Below, piece by piece: positions 1-6,009 of a stretch of 34,207 bases of DNA. The position numbers and the translations under genes were made by a program. The first letter of the stretch is position 1; each line of letters opens with the position of its first letter. The stretch spans positions 1 to 34,207 of the forward strand of contig CAMEWO010000022.1 in the NCBI GenBank assembly GCA_945946665.1. The letters run 5' to 3'. The DNA comes from an uncultured Eubacterium sp. (GTDB lineage: Bacteria > Bacillota > Clostridia > Lachnospirales > Lachnospiraceae). The notes under the pieces were generated by a model. It ran no database searches and was not told where the DNA came from. It worked only from the letters and a program-made list of their open reading frames with translations.

Positions 1-108
1 GACTGACATGCAGGAAGAAGATGTAGGCCCAAAGCACGAAATGAAGTTAGTTTGGACTGACATGCAGGAAGAAGATGTAGGCCCAAAGCACGAAATGAAG
101 TTAGTTTG
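1..108 (+). repeat. Exact 54-bp tandem duplication, with a degenerate third copy to about 162
   Basis: Bases 1-54 and 55-108 are identical. Bases 109-162 are a recognisably related but diverged copy (for example ctgatgtt against ctgacatg, and gtaggtct against gtaggccc). Complete identity of the first two units implies a recent duplication or active copy-number change. More units may lie outside the window. Confidence 0.9.
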
Positions 109-181
109 GGCTGATGTTAAGAAAGAATCTGTAGGTCTAACACTTAAAATGATAATTTGCGATTGGAGGTATGTGAAATGA
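2..181 (+). CDS. 3' end of an unknown protein with 18-residue repeats (partial)
   Basis: An open frame enters from the left edge and stops with TGA at 179-181. It encodes about 59 residues: two identical 18-residue units (starting TDMQEEDVG and ending KLVW), then a third diverged unit (starting ADVKKESVG) and a short tail ending DWRYVK. The repeat is 54 bp, an exact multiple of three, so duplication keeps the frame. The stop overlaps the ATG of the next frame (ATGA at 178-181), which suggests translational coupling to the truncated VOC gene. I do not recognise the family. The units are rich in acidic and basic residues, with no membrane segment. That it is coding is inferred from the preserved frame and the ATGA overlap; the function is unknown. 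Confidence 0.5.
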   Translation, partial: TDMQEEDVGPKHEMKLVWTDMQEEDVGPKHEMKLVWADVKKESVGLTLKMIICDWRYVK

Positions 182-312
182 AACTTGATGGTATCGGATT
201 ATTTGTAGATGATATGCCAAATATTTTGGTTGTACCCTATCATTTGGAAATGCGGCACTCCTTTCTTCTGCAATATAAATATTGCTTTCAATATGCTACA
301 TTTATCTGCTGA
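178..312 (+). pseudogene. Truncated VOC (glyoxalase/bleomycin-resistance) family protein
   Basis: A GGAGG at 165-169 precedes an ATG at 178. The frame starts MKLDGIGLFVDDMP, which matches the usual beginning of small VOC-superfamily proteins (first beta strand, then the D-M helix start). After about 15 codons the similarity stops where a segment such as FYRDVLGF would be expected. The frame runs through unrelated residues to TGA at 310-312, giving 44 codons instead of about 120. The metal-binding and remaining beta-alpha-beta modules are missing, so the protein cannot fold as a VOC module. The break, near base 225, looks like a deletion or insertion junction. The family call rests on a short N-terminal match. 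Confidence 0.5.
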
Positions 313-395
313 TTAAACGCATTCTCCATCTGAAGAAATTCCAAACTTCCATCTATCTCATCCTTACAAACCGGAACAATTCTATAAAAGTTCAT
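288..395 (-). other. Possible 35-codon ORF or gene remnant
   Basis: On the minus strand an ATG at 395-393 opens a 35-residue frame (MNFYRIVPVCKDEIDGS and on) ending at TGA 290-288. Its composition looks protein-like: mixed charged and hydrophobic residues without low complexity. No Shine-Dalgarno sequence precedes it, and the region upstream is the LexA-box promoter of the opposite strand. It may be the 3' remnant of a gene lost at the same junction that truncated the VOC gene, or chance. I do not recognise it. Confidence 0.15.
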
Positions 396-396
396 A

Positions 397-425
397 TTGT
401 TTTTCGAACATATGTTTGCTATAAT
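397..425 (+). promoter_or_regulatory. Promoter with a LexA-like (SOS) box in the spacer
   Basis: The -35 TTGTTT (397-402) and -10 TATAAT (420-425) are separated by 17 bp. The spacer contains CGAACATATGTTTG (405-418), which fits the Gram-positive LexA/DinR pattern CGAAC-N4-GTTYG. A repressor bound there would sit between the two promoter elements. The predicted start is near 431. This drives the small membrane peptide at 537-641. Confidence 0.75.
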
Positions 426-430
426 ATATT

Positions 431-536
431 TGGTGCTCCCCTATTCGGTAGGCGGTTAGTCCTTCTAACAGAGGACTGTGACCTCTGATTACATAGAAAT
501 CTGCTCGCAGAAATCTAGAAAAGGAGGTTCTTGCTT
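431..536 (+). promoter_or_regulatory. Structured 5' leader of the small-peptide mRNA
   Basis: The leader of about 105 nt contains mutually exclusive pairings. AGTCCT (458-463) pairs with AGGACT (472-477). AGAGG (470-474) pairs with CCTCT (482-486). CCTCT can instead pair, with one wobble, with the ribosome site GGAGG (523-527). GGCGGTTA (451-458) is exactly complementary to TAACCGCC (639-646) at the end of the coding frame, allowing 5'-3' closure of the mRNA. Such structures are typical of type I toxin mRNAs. Folding is by eye, not computed. Confidence 0.55.
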
Positions 537-641
537 ATGCTTACAACGGAGCTTTTTATAGCCATCATCAGCTTATGTATCACTTGCTTTGCTCTTGGTT
601 ATGCCGTTGGGTCTAAGAGCAATGATAAAACACAAAAATAA
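537..641 (+). CDS. Small SOS-regulated membrane peptide, candidate type I toxin
   Basis: A 34-residue frame starts at ATG 537 with GGAGG at 523-527 (9-nt spacing) and stops at TAA 639-641. Residues about 5-25 form one hydrophobic segment (LFIAIISLCITCFALGYAVG). They are followed by a polar, lysine-containing tail, SKSNDKTQK. A single membrane helix with a charged C-terminus is the architecture of type I toxins such as TisB, TxpA and holin-like toxins. The mRNA has a LexA-box promoter, a structured leader and a terminator whose stem includes the stop codon. An opposing promoter reads an RNA across the 3' end. Toxicity and membrane depolarisation are inferred from this architecture. It could also be a small regulatory membrane peptide. 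Confidence 0.65.
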   Translation: MLTTELFIAIISLCITCFALGYAVGSKSNDKTQK

Positions 642-720
642 CCGCCCGGTCCTGAGAAAACTTGGCGGTTATTTTTAACTACTTATAATCAGGGCTAACC
701 GTCTATCGGTAGCATCCTTT
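630..720 (-). ncRNA. Predicted antisense antitoxin RNA, about 90 nt
   Basis: A consensus minus-strand promoter (727-755) predicts an RNA starting near 720 and ending after the shared hairpin at about 630. No reading frame or ribosome site is evident in it. It overlaps the last part of the toxin mRNA (about 630-677) in the 3'-overlap arrangement known for TxpA/RatA. Its 5' end carries CGGTTAGCCCT, related to CGGTTAGTCCT in the toxin leader. It also contains GCTACCG...CGGTTAGC, able to form a small hairpin (695-713). Expression is predicted from promoter and terminator only. Confidence 0.6.
637..673. terminator. Bidirectional terminator shared by toxin mRNA and antisense RNA
   Basis: AATAACCGCC (637-646) and GGCGGTTATT (664-673) form a perfect 10-bp stem with a 17-nt loop. 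A T-run follows on the plus strand (672-676), and an equivalent T-run (TATTTTTGTG) follows on the minus strand. The hairpin can end the toxin mRNA from the left and the antisense RNA from the right, so both RNAs contain the full stem. Confidence 0.85.
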
Positions 721-726
721 GACATC

Positions 727-755
727 ATATTAGCATCTTACTACTTTTATGTCAA
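727..755 (-). promoter_or_regulatory. Consensus promoter for the antisense RNA
   Basis: Read on the minus strand: -35 TTGACA (755-750), 17-bp spacer, -10 TAATAT (732-727). The predicted start is around 720. No LexA-like box overlaps it, so this RNA would be made constitutively while the toxin promoter is repressible, the usual logic of SOS-linked type I pairs. Confidence 0.7.
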
Positions 756-839
756 ACATATATTCTATATATAAGAATTTATATATGAATTATGTGAAGT
801 TACTGTTCCTGATTGACTTAGGTATATATCCCACATCCT

Positions 840-1331
840 TTACCTGCAATATGCAACCAATGCCTCAATTGCCTCTTTGTTTGTACGGTCAGCTCCCTTG
901 AAGGTTTCCAGTGTGTGAAGGTCATCCGCCGTCTTATTCTCTTTCTTCTCAACAGATTTCTTCACCATATTCACAATAATTTTCTTCATTATGCCAAGTT
1001 TCTTAGGGTTATAGCCACCTTCATAATAGAAAAATCTGTCCCGTGGAATCTGATTCTGTTCTGAGAGTTTCTCTGCAATTTCATCACTTGGAACAGTCAT
1101 TCCTACACCAAAGACAACAACATTACTAAGATTACACGCCTTTATCTTATCATAACCCACTACCATGCCGCCAAAAATCCAGCCTCCATAAATCACCATA
1201 TCAAAACCTGCAAGTTCACCTGGATTCACATTTTTATATTCTTTTGCCTCACAGCCTAAATCCTGGGCAATCCAGTCTGCATATTTTGCCGTAAAACCTG
1301 TTCCACTTTGATATACTACGATTCTTTTCAT
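840..1331 (-). CDS. Flavodoxin-domain protein
   Basis: The 163-residue protein begins KRIVVYQSGTGFTAKYADWI. The strand-loop QSGTGFTAKYA is the FMN-phosphate-binding loop of flavodoxin-like proteins, and a second flavin-loop region (VIYGGWIFGG) lies near residues 46-55. This places it with flavodoxin-domain proteins of the HemG/Flavodoxin_5 type, which shuttle electrons via FMN in the cytoplasm. The C-terminus is lysine-rich (residues about 113-135). It starts 24 bp after the MarR gene ends, with AGGGG upstream, so both probably share the MarR-controlled promoter. The MarR linkage suggests a role in redox or xenobiotic stress, which is inference. No partner oxidoreductase is adjacent. Confidence 0.75.
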   Translation of the reverse strand: MKRIVVYQSGTGFTAKYADWIAQDLGCEAKEYKNVNPGELAGFDMVIYGGWIFGGMVVGYDKIKACNLSNVVVFGVGMTVPSDEIAEKLSEQNQIPRDRFFYYEGGYNPKKLGIMKKIIVNMVKKSVEKKENKTADDLHTLETFKGADRTNKEAIEALVAYCR

Positions 1332-1355
1332 CTTAATTCCCCTGCTTTCTTTAAA

Positions 1356-1829
1356 CTATACTTCTTCTAAATTCTTTTCCATCTGCAATATGGTTTTGAC
1401 AACGGTTATGATATCTTCTTCATTGATGCCCTCAAATATCTTACCCACAACCCTCTTGCTTCCTTCGTCATGCTCCATGCAAAATGCTCTTGTCTTGTCA
1501 GTCAGGATAATTCTCTGCTTGCGCTTATCCTCCTCATCTGTAATCACCTGTATAAAATCCTTACTTTCAAGCTTATTTAAGATCTGCTTCACATTCTGGT
1601 GTGAGCTTCCCATGATTTCCGAAAGTTCCTTGATAGTGGGACTCTCCTTGCAAAGATTGATACAGATAATTGCAAAAAACTGCTTCCAGCTGATTTCCGC
1701 AAAGAAACTGTCTGCCTTGGCCTGATAACGGTTATCAAATGCACTGAGCAGCCCAATGAGGAAAAAAGAAGCATCTATCCCATCAAAGCTTAATTCTCCC
1801 ATACCAATCAAATCTTCCAGATTTGTCAT
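1356..1829 (-). CDS. MarR-family transcriptional regulator
   Basis: The 157-residue protein has a winged-helix DNA-binding core. The HTH region PTIKELSEIMGSSHQNVKQI lies at about residues 62-85, followed by the wing strand pair around FIQVITDEEDKRKQRIILT. It is flanked by dimerisation helices, as in MarR dimers. It is the first gene of a two-gene unit with the flavodoxin-like protein. Two palindromic sites overlap and follow its own promoter, 34-70 bp upstream of the ATG, so autorepression relieved by a ligand or oxidant is likely. The sequence shows no conserved sensing cysteine pair, so the signal cannot be predicted. Confidence 0.85.
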   Translation of the reverse strand: MTNLEDLIGMGELSFDGIDASFFLIGLLSAFDNRYQAKADSFFAEISWKQFFAIICINLCKESPTIKELSEIMGSSHQNVKQILNKLESKDFIQVITDEEDKRKQRIILTDKTRAFCMEHDEGSKRVVGKIFEGINEEDIITVVKTILQMEKNLEEV

Positions 1830-1862
1830 ACATCTACTCCATTCTGTTTTCGCACTTAAAAA

Positions 1863-1915
1863 GGTAATATATTACCTTTAATATGTAATATATTACCCTT
1901 TCCTATTTTTGTCAA
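1863..1915 (-). promoter_or_regulatory. Promoter and twin operators of the marR-flavodoxin unit
   Basis: Minus-strand -35 TTGACA (1915-1910) and -10 TATATT (1892-1887) have a 17-bp spacer. A 12-bp palindrome GTAATATATTAC (1885-1896) covers the -10. A 14-bp palindrome GGTAATATATTACC (1863-1876) lies just downstream near the transcription start. Their centres are 21 bp apart, two helical turns, so two dimers would bind on one face. The likely ligand is the adjacent MarR protein. Confidence 0.8.
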
Positions 1916-1944
1916 TATATTTTGATGGCTTCCAGGCTTCGCTG

Positions 1945-2205
1945 GCAACTGCCAATACTATGGCGGCTTAGGCTGTACCCTTATATATAAAAAAGTCACA
2001 TTAGAAGAAATCTTAGCGCTGCGGCATGTATGGATTACACTTCGCCACCAATGGGGCAACTGTTTGAAGCCCGTAGGGCTGAGTTTTGACCCATTGGTGA
2101 AATAAGCGAGTGTAATTCATATATGTCGCAACGCTTAGATTCTCTTCGTAGTGACTTTTTTATATATAAGGGTACAGCCTAAGCCGCCATAGTATTGGCA
2201 GTTGC
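1945..2205. repeat. 261-bp element with perfect 55-bp inverted repeats
   Basis: Bases 1945-1999 are the exact reverse complement of 2151-2205. Inside these, 2000-2056 and 2091-2150 are imperfect inverted repeats (for example AATCTTAGCG against CGCTTAGATT, CACCAATGGG against CCCATTGGTG). The whole element folds into one long imperfect hairpin. The apex contains a small stem AGCCC...GGGCT near 2069-2080. It carries no reading frame. It starts 15 bp beyond the aspartate kinase stop and may also act as that operon's terminator. It resembles a MITE or a mobile structured-RNA repeat; no flanking target duplication was identified with confidence. Confidence 0.8.
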
Positions 2206-2219
2206 TGAAATAAGTCAAC

Positions 2220-3539
2220 TTACTTACTCTCTGGTATAAATACTCCATAGATTGTCTTAATTGCATCCTCAAAGTATCTGTTTCTCACACCTATGATAAT
2301 ATTAAGCTCTGATGAACCCTGGTCAATCATCTTAATGTTAATCTTAGCCTTTGCAAGGGCAGAGAAAATATTTGCAGCAATACCAGAATTATTCTTCATA
2401 CCACGTCCTACTACCGCAATAAGAGCGAGATCTGACTCCAGCTCAATACTGTCAGGATTAACTGCTCTGTGAAGCTCAGCCAGAACCTTCTGCTCCTTCT
2501 CCACGAATTCATCCTGATGGACAAATACAGTCATTGTATCAATTCCTGAAGGCATATGCTCAAATGAGATACCATTGTCCTCAAATACCTGAAGCACCTT
2601 ACGTCCAAATCCAATCTCCGAATTCATCATATCCTTATCAATACTGATTGATACGAATCCCTTCTTTCCAGCAACACCTGTAATAATGCAGTCAGGTCTG
2701 TTACATGTTGTCTCAACAATCATTGTACCCTTGTCTTCTGGTGCATTTGTATTACGGATATTAATTGGAATACCCTCTTTTCTTACAGGGAAAATAGCTG
2801 ACTCATGAAGTACAGAAGCACCCATGTAAGAAAGCTCTCTTAACTCTCTGTATGTAATAATGTCAATAGACTTTGGATTCTCCACAATTCGTGGGTCAGC
2901 AACCATGAAACCTGAAACATCTGTCCAGTTTTCATATATGTCAGCTTTAATTGCTCTGGCAACTATTGAACCTGTTACATCAGAACCGCCTCTTGAGAAT
3001 GTCTTTACAGTTCCATCAGGCATTGCTCCATAGAATCCAGGAATTACAGCCTTTTCAACTCCCTTTAATCTGGCAGCCATAGTCTTGTTAGTCTTTTCTG
3101 CATCAAATTCGCCATTCTTATCAAAACATACAACAGTTGCAGCATCCACAAACTCATATCCAAGATAGTTAGCCATAACTATACCGTTAAGATACTCACC
3201 TCTTGATGCAGCATAATCCTCTCCTGCCTTTGACTGGAAATTCTTCTTGATTGTCTCAAAGTTTTCCTTCAATGAAAGCTTAAGTCCCAGACCTTTAATT
3301 ATCTCATTATATCTTTCCTCAATAGCCTTTAACTGCTTGTCAAATACCTTGCCAGCTTCAGCCTCAGCATAACATTTGTACAGCATATCAGTAACCTTTG
3401 TATCCTCCTTGAATCTCTTTCCAGGAGCAGAAGGCACTACAAATCTTCTGCTTTCATCAGAACGGATTATATTGCCTACCTTCTTGAACTGATCTGCACT
3501 TGCCAGTGAACTTCCACCAAATTTAACTACTTTTACCAT
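2220..3539 (-). CDS. lysC: Aspartate kinase
   Basis: This catalyses ATP-dependent phosphorylation of L-aspartate, the first step to lysine, threonine and methionine. The 439-residue protein starts VKVVKFGGSSLA, the nucleotide-binding signature. It has the FSRGGSDVTGS motif near residue 180 and two C-terminal ACT-type regulatory segments (from about residue 285, including VAGKKGFVSISI and LIAVVGRGMKNNSGI). It is monofunctional and of the clostridial length class. It is the third gene of the ACT-hom-lysC unit, 53 bp after hom. The neighbouring homoserine dehydrogenase suggests supply to the threonine/methionine branch, so thrD-like naming is possible. Feedback control by end-product amino acids is expected from the ACT domains. 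Confidence 0.92.
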   Translation of the reverse strand: MVKVVKFGGSSLASADQFKKVGNIIRSDESRRFVVPSAPGKRFKEDTKVTDMLYKCYAEAEAGKVFDKQLKAIEERYNEIIKGLGLKLSLKENFETIKKNFQSKAGEDYAASRGEYLNGIVMANYLGYEFVDAATVVCFDKNGEFDAEKTNKTMAARLKGVEKAVIPGFYGAMPDGTVKTFSRGGSDVTGSIVARAIKADIYENWTDVSGFMVADPRIVENPKSIDIITYRELRELSYMGASVLHESAIFPVRKEGIPINIRNTNAPEDKGTMIVETTCNRPDCIITGVAGKKGFVSISIDKDMMNSEIGFGRKVLQVFEDNGISFEHMPSGIDTMTVFVHQDEFVEKEQKVLAELHRAVNPDSIELESDLALIAVVGRGMKNNSGIAANIFSALAKAKINIKMIDQGSSELNIIIGVRNRYFEDAIKTIYGVFIPESK

Positions 3540-3592
3540 GATAATATCCTTTCTCTTATATATTTATCACCCGATTGGCTGATTTAAACTTA

Positions 3593-4819
3593 TTACTTTA
3601 GAATTGTCTTATCAATTCTGATTCTGTTAATTACAGAAAACTTCTTTGCTGCCTCGTTAAATGCTTTTTCTGTCATCTCACCAGTGACAAAACCGAACTC
3701 TCCTTCAATTCCATCCACAGTAATTACTGAAACATCACCGAAAGCTGCCTTTACAGCATCAGCATCTCTAGAAGCATCCCCTTTAATTCTTACGAAGAAT
3801 TCTCTTACCTCGTCATCCGTCTTGCCAAGTTCAAGCTTTGTCTTTGCCCAGACAGTCATGACATTAGTTCCTTTATGCTTAACGCAGTCCACAACGTCAG
3901 CTACAACAGCGCTGGCAGTTGGAAGCTTTCCTGCTCCGGCTCCAAAGAACATTACGTTGCCAAGTACATTTCCATTGACATAGATTCCATTAAGGACGTC
4001 ATTAACATTATACAGAGGATGTGTGCTGTCAATCATAAATGGTGCTGTTATGACATACACTTTTCCATCCCTTCTGTAACTTGTGGCAAGAAGCTTTACA
4101 ACACATCCCAGCTTCTCAGCATACTTAAAATCTGCTGTTGATATCTTGGAAATACCCTCTGTAGTTACTTCCTCAAAATTAACTGTGGAACCGTATGCCA
4201 GAGATGTAAGAATTGCAATCTTACGGCATGCGTCATATCCTTCCACATCTGCCTCAGGATTTCTCTCAGCGTATCCCAGTTCCTGGGCCTCCTTAAGAGT
4301 TTCCTCGTAAGAGCTGCCCTCCTTGCTCATCTTAGTTAATATATAGTTAGTTGTTCCATTAAGAATACCTGTGATTTTAGTAATCTCATCAGCAGTGAGG
4401 GACTGGTTAAGTGGTCGGATTATAGGAATACCACCGCCTACAGAAGCCTCAAACATGAAGTTAAGCTTTCTTTCCTTAGCCATTTCAAGAAGTTCAGGGC
4501 CATGAGCAGCAACCAGAGCCTTGTTGGATGTACATACGCTCTTTCCTGCATCAAGGGCCTTCTTAACAAATGTAAAGGCAGGCTCAACTCCACCCATCAC
4601 TTCTACCACAACATCAATTTCCGGGTCATTTACAATATCATCAATATCGTGGACTATTTTTTCCTGAATAGGGTCTCCTGGGAAATCCCTGATATCCAGC
4701 ACGCTTTTAACCTCAATAGGCTGTCCAGCCCTTGTAGCAATGGATGAACTATTTGTAGATAAAACCTCTACAACTCCCGAGCCTACTGTTCCATAACCTA
4801 ACACTGCAATCTTTGCCAT
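3593..4819 (-). CDS. hom: Homoserine dehydrogenase
   Basis: This NAD(P)H-dependent enzyme reduces aspartate semialdehyde to homoserine. The 408-residue protein has an N-terminal Rossmann motif (VLGYGTVGSG, residues 6-15). It has the substrate-domain signature GILNGTTNYILTKM, with the following glutamate/aspartate-rich segment AERNPEADVEGYDA. A short ACT-like tail follows residue about 330. An AGGAA-type ribosome site precedes the ATG. It follows the ACT-domain gene by 21 bp and precedes aspartate kinase, so two aspartate-pathway enzymes are made together. No homoserine kinase or threonine synthase is in the window. Confidence 0.95.
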   Translation of the reverse strand: MAKIAVLGYGTVGSGVVEVLSTNSSSIATRAGQPIEVKSVLDIRDFPGDPIQEKIVHDIDDIVNDPEIDVVVEVMGGVEPAFTFVKKALDAGKSVCTSNKALVAAHGPELLEMAKERKLNFMFEASVGGGIPIIRPLNQSLTADEITKITGILNGTTNYILTKMSKEGSSYEETLKEAQELGYAERNPEADVEGYDACRKIAILTSLAYGSTVNFEEVTTEGISKISTADFKYAEKLGCVVKLLATSYRRDGKVYVITAPFMIDSTHPLYNVNDVLNGIYVNGNVLGNVMFFGAGAGKLPTASAVVADVVDCVKHKGTNVMTVWAKTKLELGKTDDEVREFFVRIKGDASRDADAVKAAFGDVSVITVDGIEGEFGFVTGEMTEKAFNEAAKKFSVINRIRIDKTILK

Positions 4820-4840
4820 TTCAAATGTTCCTTTCTATAT

Positions 4841-5281
4841 TTACTCTCTGCTTAATATTTTTAAATATCTCACTCCGTCAAGGGCTTCAATCTCTTCCAG
4901 CATAATAGCCGAATCTCCTGTTGTAGGAAGAATATCCACACTTAATGTAAGAGATGCAATTCCATTGACAGGAATTGTCTGATGTATTGTAAGAATGTTC
5001 GCTTTAAATGTAGCAATCTTACTGAGCACTGCTGACAAAAGCCCAGGCTCATCATCCATTGACAATACGAAGGTTATGGTTTTTCCCTTAACATTATCTC
5101 TGAAAGGAAATATATCATCCTTATATTTATAATAAGAACTTCTGCTTATACCAAGCTGCTCAGTGGCATCTGCTACAGATACGCCCTTAGTCTCAATAAG
5201 CCTGTTCACCTGGGCCACCTTAAGAAGCACCTCCGGCAAAGCTTTCTGCCTTACAACATAATACTTGCTTTCTTCAGCCAT
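4841..5281 (-). CDS. PheB-type ACT-domain regulatory protein
   Basis: The chosen start (ATG 5281-5279, preceded by GAAAGGGG) gives 146 residues beginning MAEESKYYVVRQKALPEV. An upstream in-frame ATG would add about 65 residues covering the promoter region and is rejected. The first half holds a helix-turn-helix-like segment (SVADATEQLGISRSSYYKYKDD cannot be quoted fully here: it spans residues 35-56). Residues 69-146 form an ACT domain (ITFVLSMDDEPGLLSAVLS). This matches the conserved 145-150-residue PheB/UPF0735 family common beside hom in Firmicutes. It probably senses an amino acid and regulates the operon; that role is inferred from domain content and gene order. Confidence 0.85.
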   Translation of the reverse strand: MAEESKYYVVRQKALPEVLLKVAQVNRLIETKGVSVADATEQLGISRSSYYKYKDDIFPFRDNVKGKTITFVLSMDDEPGLLSAVLSKIATFKANILTIHQTIPVNGIASLTLSVDILPTTGDSAIMLEEIEALDGVRYLKILSRE

Positions 5282-5369
5282 ATGCTTTTGCCCCTTTCTT
5301 TGTTCGTTCCAGCCGGACATATGTATTTCAGTGTTCGTCTGTAGCGTACAATTGTTTCTCATAGAGGGA

Positions 5370-5398
5370 ATATTAGCACATACAGCATAATAATGCAA
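5370..5398 (-). promoter_or_regulatory. Promoter of the ACT-hom-lysC operon
   Basis: Minus-strand -35 TTGCAT (5398-5393), 17-bp spacer, -10 TAATAT (5375-5370). It lies just beyond the terminator at 5413-5453 and about 90 bp before the chosen start of the ACT gene. Confidence 0.6.
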
Positions 5399-5412
5399 CA
5401 TAAAAATATTAT

Positions 5413-5453
5413 AAAAAAGCCACCGGAAAAGAGTAGTGCCCTTTTCCGATGAC
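5413..5453 (-). terminator. Terminator downstream of cheW
   Basis: On the minus strand GTCATCGGAAAAG (5453-5441) pairs with CTTTTCCGGTGGC (5431-5419), with a short loop and a run of six T (5418-5413). It separates the secA-prfB-cheW group from the ACT-hom-lysC operon. Confidence 0.8.
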
Positions 5454-5497
5454 TTTTTACCATCTACATAATTCATAAATATCCGATAAAGTTCCTG

Positions 5498-5959
5498 CTA
5501 CTGAAGCTCCTCAGTCATCTTTTTAAGATTGTCCACCTCATCATCACTTAACATCTGGCATACATCCATAAGAACCACCAGGTCCTTTCCAATATGTGCC
5601 ACCCTGTCCATAAAGCGTGTGCTGTCATTCTTAATAATTGAAGGCATCTTCATTATATTCTCAGGATTAATATCACCAATCTCAATTACGTCATCAACCT
5701 CCAGAGCAAGCTTCACATCGCCCGTATTCACGATAATTGAGCATTCGGTATACCCTTCGTCCTTCATCTTGAATTTTCTTTTCAGACTGTAGAGAGGAAT
5801 AACCTCATTTCTTAAGTTAACGATTCCCTTGATATAGTCTGTTGCATTAGGAACAGGAACCACACTTACCTGCTTCTCAATAGACTGCACAAGGTTGATG
5901 TCAACTCCATACAGCAACTCTCCCACCTTAAAAACCACCGGCTTAATATAATCTGCCAT
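5498..5959 (-). CDS. cheW: CheW-like chemotaxis coupling protein
   Basis: The 153-residue protein is a single CheW domain. It has the five-strand core starting VVFKVGELLYGVDINLVQSI, the PNATDYIKGIVNLRNEVIPL motif near residues 38-57, and a C-terminal KDLVVLMDVCQML. CheW couples methyl-accepting chemoreceptors to the CheA kinase at the membrane face. The ATG at 5959-5957, with GGGTGG upstream, is preferred to an earlier in-frame TTG at 5989. It follows prfB by about 50 bp with a small hairpin between. No other chemotaxis gene is present, so this is an isolated CheW, possibly serving a partner elsewhere. Confidence 0.88.
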   Translation of the reverse strand: MADYIKPVVFKVGELLYGVDINLVQSIEKQVSVVPVPNATDYIKGIVNLRNEVIPLYSLKRKFKMKDEGYTECSIIVNTGDVKLALEVDDVIEIGDINPENIMKMPSIIKNDSTRFMDRVAHIGKDLVVLMDVCQMLSDDEVDNLKKMTEELQ

Positions 5960-5977
5960 AATACACCACCCTTCTAA

Positions 5978-5999
5978 ATTTTCCGGCAACCCGGAAAAT
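5978..5999. other. Small hairpin between prfB and cheW
   Basis: ATTTTCCGG (5978-5986) and CCGGAAAAT (5991-5999) form a perfect 9-bp stem with a CAAC/GTTG loop. It sits 10 bp after the prfB stop. It lacks a clear T-run on the minus strand, so it is more likely an attenuator or mRNA-stabilising stem than a strong terminator. Confidence 0.6.
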
Positions 6000-6009
6000 C
6001 AATCTTTAT

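Noticed and set aside
282-488. 68-codon plus-strand frame
   Set aside because: It runs across the LexA-box promoter and the toxin leader hairpins, has no ribosome site, and resembles no protein.
681-720. Separate plus-strand small RNA from TTGGCG/TATAAT at 662-689
   Set aside because: The -35 is poor and overlaps the toxin terminator, and the product would be about 25 nt. The minus-strand consensus promoter explains the region better.
1945-2205. Insertion sequence with transposase
   Set aside because: It has perfect inverted repeats but is only 261 bp with no open frame, so it cannot encode a transposase. It is reported as a MITE-like or RNA-structured repeat instead.
5282-5476. N-terminal extension of the ACT-domain protein
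   Set aside because: The extension covers the -35/-10 and part of a terminator. The internal ATG with GAAAGGGG gives the usual family length of 146 residues.
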